Shown: positions 59,459-64,000 of the stretch, in pieces
Numbering within the stretch: position 1 is the first letter of the stretch
How the letters are laid out: the number at the start of each line of letters is the position of its first letter
Source: Streptomyces sp. CB02056
GTDB lineage: Bacteria > Actinomycetota > Actinomycetes > Streptomycetales > Streptomycetaceae
Length of the DNA: 64,000 bases
Reading direction: 5' to 3'
NCBI RefSeq assembly: GCF_001905545.1
Contig: NZ_LIPD01000008.1
Coordinates: 310,001 to 374,000 of the forward strand
Program-made: the position numbers and the translations under genes
Notes under the pieces: model-generated
Databases searched by the model: none
Told to the model about the DNA's origin: nothing
Seen by the model: only the letters and a program-made list of their open reading frames with translations

Positions 59459-59728
59459 ATGCAGAACATGAAGAAGGCCGCCGTCCTGTCCGCCGCCGCA
59501 GCCGGCCTGGTGCTGGGCGCGGCGGGCTCCGCCGCCGCCAGCGCCGGCGCCGAGGGCGTGGCCGCCAACTCCCCCGGTGTCGTCTCGGGCAACCAGATCC
59601 AGATCCCGGTGCACGTGCCGATCAACCTGTGCGGCAACAGCATCAACGTCATCGGCCTGCTGAACCCGGCCTTCGGCAACGCCTGCGCCAACGTCGAGGC
59701 CGTCCCGCAGCCCGCGGACGACTGCTGA
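59459..59728 (+). CDS. Short chaplin with extra C-terminal cysteine
   Basis: The 89-residue protein has a signal peptide to about residue 27, then a chaplin domain almost identical to its upstream neighbour (GNQIQIPVHVPINLCGNSIN, GLLNPAFGNACANV). Nine extra residues AVPQPADDC end in a third cysteine, which most short chaplins lack. A free cysteine could link it to another surface protein. GAGGAG lies ten bases before the ATG. Confidence 0.93.
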   Translation: MQNMKKAAVLSAAAAGLVLGAAGSAAASAGAEGVAANSPGVVSGNQIQIPVHVPINLCGNSINVIGLLNPAFGNACANVEAVPQPADDC

Positions 59729-59755
59729 TCCCGATCGGCACGCGTACCGGCCGTC

Positions 59756-59785
59756 CTGCCCCCCGACCAGTCGGCCGGGGGGCAG
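59756..59785 (+). terminator. Terminator hairpin after the chaplin gene
   Basis: CTGCCCCCCGACC (59756-59768) pairs with GGCCGGGGGGCAG (59773-59785), 12 of 13 pairs, loop AGTC. Confidence 0.75.
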
Positions 59786-59840
59786 TTCGGCGTCTCCGGA
59801 CAACCGTCCGGTACCTCCGATCCACCGAAGGGTGATCACG

Positions 59841-60218
59841 ATGGTTTCGAAGAAGAGCGCGGCCGGCCTGGCCGCCGCCGTGGGTGCCGCAGTGCTGCTC
59901 GGCGCCGGTTCGGCGCAGGCCGCCACCGCCCCGGGCGAGGCCCCGGCCGGCCCGGCCAAGCTGACCAAGACCGACCTGGGCCAGGCGCTGGGCGGGACGA
60001 CCACCGGCCTCGGCTACGGCATCGCGCCGATCAAGAGCCTGCGGCTGGACCCGTGGGCGAACTCCTCGGCCGACTTCCTCAACAACGGCGCGGCCCTCCA
60101 GCCGGACCAGGGCCTGCCCGCGATCGGCACCGGGACGCTCACCGGCCCGCTGAGCGCCGGCGGCGGCGTCAAGGACCTCCCGCTGGTCGGCGGGCTGACC
60201 GGCGTCCTGCCGGGCTGA
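59841..60218 (+). CDS. Small secreted protein of unknown function
   Basis: The 125-residue protein has a clear signal peptide (KKSAAGLAAAVGAAVLLGAG, cut near AQAAT). The mature part of about 97 residues is Gly/Leu/Pro-rich and has no cysteines: LGQALGGTTTGLGYGIAPIK, LRLDPWANSSADFLNN, ending VGGLTGVLPG. It is not a chaplin or rodlin and I do not recognise a family. Its place between chaplins and rodlins suggests a surface-layer role. GAAGGG precedes the ATG. A GTG at 59832 would add three residues. Confidence 0.8.
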   Translation: MVSKKSAAGLAAAVGAAVLLGAGSAQAATAPGEAPAGPAKLTKTDLGQALGGTTTGLGYGIAPIKSLRLDPWANSSADFLNNGAALQPDQGLPAIGTGTLTGPLSAGGGVKDLPLVGGLTGVLPG

Positions 60219-60235
60219 GCACCCCACCGGGCGCG

Positions 60236-60280
60236 CGAGAGCCCGGCATCCCGCCGCGCGGCCGGGGTGCCGGGCTCTCG
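60236..60280. terminator. Bidirectional terminator hairpin
   Basis: A 17-base-pair stem (60236-60252 with 60264-60280, one wobble) encloses an 11-base loop, between two convergent exported-protein genes. Confidence 0.88.
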
Positions 60281-60311
60281 TACCGGATGGGATCCCGGGG
60301 TCAGAGCCGGG

Positions 60312-60977
60312 TCAGAGCTGGGTCAGGTCGGTCAGGCCGGTCTGCCCCACCACGGTGGTGGCGGTCGTGGTGGTGGTCCCGGCCAGGGCGCCCGCCGTGT
60401 CGGTGAGCGAGAGCCGGCTGTCGTCGCCGCCGAGGCTGGCCTTGGCCCCGGGGATCACCTGCACCGCGCCGGAGACCAGCCGCGGGTCGATCTCGTCCAC
60501 CTTCAGCCGGCCGTCGGCGAGCTGGCCGGCGCCGTCCCGGGCGAGCGAGAGCGGCTGCCCGAGGGTGAGCCCGGGGGTCTTGGCGTGCAGCGGGGCGGCC
60601 GGGGCGTCCAGCAGCACCTTGCCGAGGTCGGCGCCCTGGTCGACCAGCGGGAGCGGCAGCTCGGCCTTGGCGCTCGGGCCCACCTTGCCGGTGGTCAGCT
60701 GGGGGACGATCTGCTCCGGGAGCAGCGCACCGTCGGAGCTGGTGGTCCGGCCGGGCGCCGGCGGCATGAGCAGCGAGGTCGGGATGCCGGCCGTGAGGCG
60801 GCTGCCCAGTGGGGCGAGCGGGATGTCCGCGGGGACCTGCTGGGTGGCCAGCGAGTCCTCCAGGGCGCCCACCTGGTCGGGGCCGATCGGGGCGGCGGCA
60901 CAGGCCGCCCCCTGGGAGGCGAGCACACCGGCACCGACCGCCAGCAGCATCACGCCGGCCCGCTTGGAGAACTTCAT
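60312..60977 (-). CDS. Exported protein of unknown function
   Basis: The 221-residue protein has a signal peptide (KRAGVMLLAVGAGVLASQGA, cut near ACAAA) and then about 190 residues rich in Leu, Pro, Ala and Gly without recognised domain. It has PLAPLGSRLTAGIPTSLLMP, a Thr-rich stretch TTTTTATTVV and the C terminus QTGLTDLTQL. Only a weak GAAAAG precedes the ATG. It is convergent with the small secreted protein to its left and divergent from the rodlin genes. Role unknown, plausibly at the cell surface. Confidence 0.75.
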   Translation of the reverse strand: MKFSKRAGVMLLAVGAGVLASQGAACAAAPIGPDQVGALEDSLATQQVPADIPLAPLGSRLTAGIPTSLLMPPAPGRTTSSDGALLPEQIVPQLTTGKVGPSAKAELPLPLVDQGADLGKVLLDAPAAPLHAKTPGLTLGQPLSLARDGAGQLADGRLKVDEIDPRLVSGAVQVIPGAKASLGGDDSRLSLTDTAGALAGTTTTTATTVVGQTGLTDLTQL

Positions 60978-61275
60978 GCTTTTCACCGTTCTGCTGTCCG
61001 TACTGGGGATCACTGGGAGCGGCTGCGGGGGCGCAGCCGGAAAGCGTTCTGCTCAACGAGTGACCGGGAGCTCGGATTGCGGCCGTTAACCGGTTCGGCT
61101 TAATAATCCGACCGGATTCCGTTGACCGTCGCGCCTCCGGGACTCTTTTCCAGAATCCCCGTAACCTTCCGTGCCGTCATTCTTTGATCTGAACGTCAGT
61201 GACTGCCGACCGGGTCTGAGCGTTCTCAGCGCCGTACGCAAGGAATCCAAAGAGAATTTCAGAGAGGGATCTCCC
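60978..61275. promoter_or_regulatory. Promoter region of the rodlin genes
   Basis: These 298 bases between the exported-protein gene and the first rodlin are relatively AT-rich for this genome. They contain GTTAACCGGTTCGG (from 61085) facing CCGACCGG (61108-61115), an imperfect dyad around CTTAATAAT. I cannot name the promoter class. Confidence 0.4.
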
Positions 61276-61620
61276 ATGATCCAGAAGTCCTTCGCCGCCG
61301 CCGGCCTGGCCGTCGCCGCGCTGGCCGGTGCCGCCGGCCCGGCCTCGGCCATCGGTGACGCGGACGGCGCCGCCGCCTCGATCGAGGGCAACGGCGGCAC
61401 CAACTTCACGGGCACGGTCGGGAACAACAGCCCGAACTTCCACTTCCTGGACAACCCGAACATCTGCCTGCCGGAGATCCACAACATCGCCGTCGGCGTG
61501 CTCGGTGTGGCAGTCCCGGTCGAGGTCCCGATCGCCAACAACGGCGGTCGGCAGTACTGCACCGTCGGCCAGGGCACCCAGAGCCAGGGCGACGGCGGCG
61601 TGTCCCACCTGATCGGCTGA
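61276..61620 (+). CDS. Rodlin (RdlA/RdlB family)
   Basis: The 114-residue protein has a signal peptide of 25 residues (FAAAGLAVAALAGAAGPASA). The mature rodlin domain has DGAAASIEGNGGTNFTGTVG, NNSPNFHFLDNPNICLPEIH, two cysteines and the C terminus GVSHLIG. Rodlins organise chaplin amyloid fibrils into the paired rodlets of aerial hyphae and spores. A second rodlin gene follows 84 bases downstream in the same direction. In S. coelicolor, by memory, the two rodlin genes are divergent. Confidence 0.95.
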   Translation: MIQKSFAAAGLAVAALAGAAGPASAIGDADGAAASIEGNGGTNFTGTVGNNSPNFHFLDNPNICLPEIHNIAVGVLGVAVPVEVPIANNGGRQYCTVGQGTQSQGDGGVSHLIG

Positions 61621-61666
61621 TCGGTCGCCGCCCTGATCTCCCTGCACCACCCGCTGTTCCACCTTC

Positions 61667-61683
61667 GAATCGCCCCCCGATTC
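61667..61683 (+). terminator. Short hairpin between the two rodlin genes
   Basis: GAATCG (61667-61672) and CGATTC (61678-61683) are perfect arms around CCCCC. At six base pairs it is too weak to be a firm terminator and may only shape the intergenic mRNA. Confidence 0.35.
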
Positions 61684-61704
61684 ACCCCGAGAGGAAAACC
61701 AGAA

Positions 61705-62049
61705 ATGATCAAGAAGTCCCTCGCCGCCGCCGGCCTGGCCGCCGCCGCCCTCGCGATGTCCGCCGGCTCGGCCTCCGCCATCGTCGACTCGGACGGCGCC
61801 GCCACCTCCGTCCAGGGCAACGGCGGCACCAACCACACCGGCACCGCCGGCAACGGCAGCCCGAACAGCCACGTTCTGGACAACCCGAACATCTGCCTGC
61901 CGGAGGTCCACAACATCGCGGTCGCCGTCATCGGCATCGCGGTTCCGGTCGAGGTCCCGGTCCTGAACAACCAGCCGAAGCAGATCTGCAACGTCGGCCA
62001 GAACACCCAGTCCACGGGCGACGCGGGTGTCTCGCACCTGATCGGCTGA
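61705..62049 (+). CDS. Rodlin (RdlA/RdlB family)
   Basis: Also 114 residues and clearly a paralogue of the preceding gene: signal peptide to about residue 25, then DGAATSVQGNGGTNHTGTAG, NPNICLPEVHNIAVAVIG, AVPVEVPVLNNQPKQICNVG and GVSHLIG. The two copies differ most in the middle (NFHFLDN against NSHVLDN) and before the second cysteine. AGAGGAAAACC is the Shine-Dalgarno. Two rodlins are usual in rodlet-forming streptomycetes. Confidence 0.95.
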   Translation: MIKKSLAAAGLAAAALAMSAGSASAIVDSDGAATSVQGNGGTNHTGTAGNGSPNSHVLDNPNICLPEVHNIAVAVIGIAVPVEVPVLNNQPKQICNVGQNTQSTGDAGVSHLIG

Positions 62050-62069
62050 TCACGGGGCACGGCACGGTC

Positions 62070-62105
62070 GGAGGGCCCGGGGAGGAACACCTCCCCGGGC
62101 CCTCC
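62070..62105 (+). terminator. Terminator hairpin after the rodlin genes
   Basis: Perfect 16-base-pair stem (62070-62085 with 62090-62105), loop AACA, 20 bases after the second rodlin stop. Confidence 0.9.
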
Positions 62106-62240
62106 GGGCTGTGCGGACGAAGTGTCCGGCCGACCGCCGCAGCGCGGTCCGGCCGGGTGAGCGGCGGGCCGGTCCGGACCGCCGGATGTGAACACGTGTC
62201 AGAGCGCCCGCGGGGGCGCTCCCAGAGAGAGGGCAGTTCC

Positions 62241-62510
62241 ATGAAGAGCAAGCTGGCCAAGGCCGCCCTGACCGCCGCCGCCGCACTGGCGCTCGCCGGT
62301 GCCGCCACCCCGGCCTTCGCCCACGTGGGCTTCGTCGGCGGCGGCGAGCTCGTCGCCTCCGCCGACCAGCCGTTCCTGGCCGGCGGGGGCTTCGGCCTCG
62401 CCCACGCCGGGGACACCGCCGCCGGCGGCTTCGGCGGCGGCGCCGCCACCTCGACCGACCTGGTCGGCGGCGGCGCGGGCTTCGGGCACGCCGGCGACGT
62501 GGGCTTCTGA
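62241..62510 (+). CDS. Small secreted glycine-rich repeat protein, unknown function
   Basis: The 89-residue protein has a signal peptide (KAALTAAAALALAGAATPAF, cut near AFAHV) and a mature part of about 61 residues without cysteine, made mainly of Gly, Ala, Phe, His and Asp. Two related units are visible: GGGFGLAHAGD and GGGAGFGHAGD, with a GGFGGGAATS stretch between. I do not recognise it. Position and composition suggest another secreted surface component of aerial hyphae. GAGAGGGC precedes the ATG. Confidence 0.82.
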   Translation: MKSKLAKAALTAAAALALAGAATPAFAHVGFVGGGELVASADQPFLAGGGFGLAHAGDTAAGGFGGGAATSTDLVGGGAGFGHAGDVGF

Positions 62511-62541
62511 GGCCTGCCGGACACGGCCTAGCGGGAACCGG

Positions 62542-62581
62542 GAAGGCCGGGCCGCTCCCCCACGGGAGCGGCCCGGCCTTC
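62542..62581. terminator. Bidirectional terminator hairpin
   Basis: Perfect 18-base-pair stem (62542-62559 with 62564-62581), loop CCAC, between the glycine-rich protein gene and the convergent hemB. Confidence 0.9.
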
Positions 62582-62597
62582 CGCCGTACACGGTCCG

Positions 62598-63578
62598 CTA
62601 CTTGAGCATCGCGGCGGCTTCGAGGGCCCAGTAGGTGAGGATCTGCTCGGCGCCCGCGCGGCGGATCGAGGTGAGCGTCTCCATGATCATCCGCTCCCGG
62701 TCGATCCAGCCGTTCGCGGCGGCCGCCTCGACCATCGCGTACTCGCCGGACACCTGGTACGCGGAGACCGGCACCGGGGAGGCGTCGGCGACCTGGCGCA
62801 GGATGTCCAGGTAGGCCATGGCCGGCTTGACCATCACCATGTCGGCGCCCTCGGCGAGGTCCTGCTCCAGCTCGCGCAGCGCCTCGCGGGCGTTGGCCGG
62901 GTCCTGCTGGTAGGACTTGCGGTCGCCCTTGAGCGAGGAGCCGACGGCCTCGCGGAACGGGCCGTAGAAGGCCGAGGCGTACTTGGCGGTGTAGGCGAGG
63001 ATGCCCACGTCCTGGTGCCCGGCCTCGTCCAGCGCCCGCCGGACCACGGCGATCTGGCCGTCCATCATGCCGGACGGGCCGACCAGGTGGACGCCGGCGT
63101 CGGCCTGCACCCGGGCCATCTCGGCGTAGCGCTCCAGGGTGGCGTCGTTGTCGACGCTGCCGTCGGCGGCCAGCACGCCGCAGTGGCCGTGGTCGGTGTA
63201 CTCGTCCAGGCAGAGGTCCGACATGACCACCAGGGAGTCGCCGACCTCGGAGACCACGTCCCGGATCGCCTGCTGGAGGATGCCGTCCGGGTTGGTGCCC
63301 TCGCTGCCGACGGCGTCCTGCACCTCCGGGACGCCGAACAGCATGAGGCCGCCCAGGCCCGCCTCGGCCGCCTCCACCGCGGCCTTGCGCAGGGTGTCCC
63401 GGGTGTGCTGGACCACGCCCGGCATCGACGTCACCGGGACGGGCTCGCTGACGCCCTCGCGGACGAACAGCGGCAGGATCAGCTCCGCCGGGTGCAGCCG
63501 GGTCTCGGCCACCAGCCGGCGCATCGCCGGGCTCTGGCGCAGCCGGCGGGGGCGAACGTACGGGAATTCAGCGGACAC
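62598..63578 (-). CDS. hemB: Delta-aminolevulinic acid dehydratase (porphobilinogen synthase)
   Basis: The 326-residue enzyme condenses two 5-aminolevulinate molecules to porphobilinogen, the next haem step after HemL. Both Schiff-base lysines are present (AYTAKYASAFYGPFREA and MVMVKPAMAYLDI), along with the metal-site segment SDLCLDEYTDHGHCG. The start is GTG at 63578. It lies 74 bases after hemD on the same strand, as expected for a haem operon. Confidence 0.96.
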   Translation of the reverse strand: MSAEFPYVRPRRLRQSPAMRRLVAETRLHPAELILPLFVREGVSEPVPVTSMPGVVQHTRDTLRKAAVEAAEAGLGGLMLFGVPEVQDAVGSEGTNPDGILQQAIRDVVSEVGDSLVVMSDLCLDEYTDHGHCGVLAADGSVDNDATLERYAEMARVQADAGVHLVGPSGMMDGQIAVVRRALDEAGHQDVGILAYTAKYASAFYGPFREAVGSSLKGDRKSYQQDPANAREALRELEQDLAEGADMVMVKPAMAYLDILRQVADASPVPVSAYQVSGEYAMVEAAAANGWIDRERMIMETLTSIRRAGAEQILTYWALEAAAMLK

Positions 63579-63652
63579 GGCTTCTCTCTCCGAACGGTTG
63601 TGCAGTGCCGGGGGCGACGAACGGCCGCCCCCGGCAGCATAGTTAAGAATTC

Positions 63653-64000
63653 TCAGCGGGCCTTGCGACGCGAGCCGGGGCGGCGCTCGCTGGGCCGGTA
63701 GACCGGCTCACCGGCGGCCGTCGCGGTGTCCCGGCGCTTGGCACCGAAGTCCGCCAGCGCCTGGGCCAGCGCGGCCGCCGACGGCGCCGGGGCCATCACG
63801 TCGACCCGCAGGCCGTGCTCCTCGGCGGTCTTGGCGGTCGCCGGGCCGATGCAGGCGATGACCGTGACGTTGTGCGGCTTGCCCGCGATGCCGACCAGGT
63901 TCCGGACGGTCGAGGACGAGGTGAACAGCACCGCGTCGAAGCCGCCGCCCTTGATCGCCTCGCGGGTCTCGGCCGGCGGCGGCGAGGCGCGCACCGTCCG
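63653..64000 (-). CDS. hemD: Uroporphyrinogen-III synthase domain, 3' end only
   Basis: Only the C-terminal 115 residues lie in the window. The frame is open to the last base. AVLFTSSSTVRNLVGIAG and VIACIGPATAKTAEEHGLRV are typical of HemD, which closes hydroxymethylbilane to uroporphyrinogen III. In streptomycetes this domain is often fused to a uroporphyrinogen methyltransferase, which would be outside the window. A basic C-terminal tail (RPSERRPGSRRKAR) follows. Confidence 0.88.
   Translation of the reverse strand, partial: RTVRASPPPAETREAIKGGGFDAVLFTSSSTVRNLVGIAGKPHNVTVIACIGPATAKTAEEHGLRVDVMAPAPSAAALAQALADFGAKRRDTATAAGEPVYRPSERRPGSRRKAR

Noticed and set aside
1..64000. tRNA, rRNA, insertion sequence or prophage genes
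   Set aside because: No cloverleaf, rRNA core, transposase or phage structural protein was recognised in any frame. A tRNAscan or IS search would be the deciding check.

Overview
The window is high-GC DNA (about 70% or more by eye) with strong third-position G/C bias, many GTG starts and tightly overlapping genes. It carries chaplins, rodlins, an AfsA homologue with two ArpA-like receptors, the futalosine menaquinone route and a ten-subunit nuo cluster. This set points to a filamentous actinomycete of the family Streptomycetaceae (Streptomyces or Kitasatospora). The genus is inference. I saw no tRNA, rRNA, insertion sequence, phage or CRISPR signal, and by eye no in-frame TTA codon in a confident gene.

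Layout. 1-7.5 kb: accessory metabolism and regulation, with a 5'-truncated MDR oxidoreductase, an ECF41-like sigma factor divergent from an azoreductase, a BlaI/M56 peptidase pair, an EamA exporter divergent from a MocR regulator with a clear operator, and HtpX. 7.7-17.9 kb: nuoABCHIJKLMN on the minus strand, without nuoDEFG. 18-25.4 kb: an unpartnered histidine kinase, an HtrA-like lipoprotein protease, galE, an AfsK-like kinase with a PQQ-type propeller, and a TetR regulator. 25.6-40.2 kb: a KAS III enzyme, an L,D-transpeptidase and menaquinone genes (mqnE, mqnM, mqnP, mqnL), interleaved with an Lrp/threonine-dehydratase pair, a cyclase, a MOSC protein, a double-HTH TetR with a divergent FAD monooxygenase, a hydrolase, a beta-helix protein and an NmrA-like protein.

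41.2-46.6 kb: acyl-CoA carboxylase beta and epsilon subunits, followed by a probable gamma-butyrolactone signalling locus (receptor, second receptor, AfsA synthase) with ARE-like palindromes upstream of all three genes. 46.7-53.3 kb: System II cytochrome c maturation (ccsB, resB, ccdA, TlpA-like thioredoxin), a histidine phosphatase and hemL. 53.3-58.1 kb: a conserved unknown protein, MarR, a PIG-V-like mannosyltransferase and a secreted SGNH/ricin-B hydrolase. 58.3-62.5 kb: an aerial-hypha surface cluster of three chaplins, two rodlins, three small exported proteins of unknown function and a possible chaplin remnant. The right edge is hemB and the C-terminal end of hemD.

Themes. Respiration and its cofactors dominate: Nuo subunits, menaquinone, haem (hemL, hemB, hemD) and cytochrome c assembly. 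The two most interesting systems are the butyrolactone locus and the rodlin/chaplin cluster, where undescribed small exported proteins sit among known amyloid-forming surface proteins.
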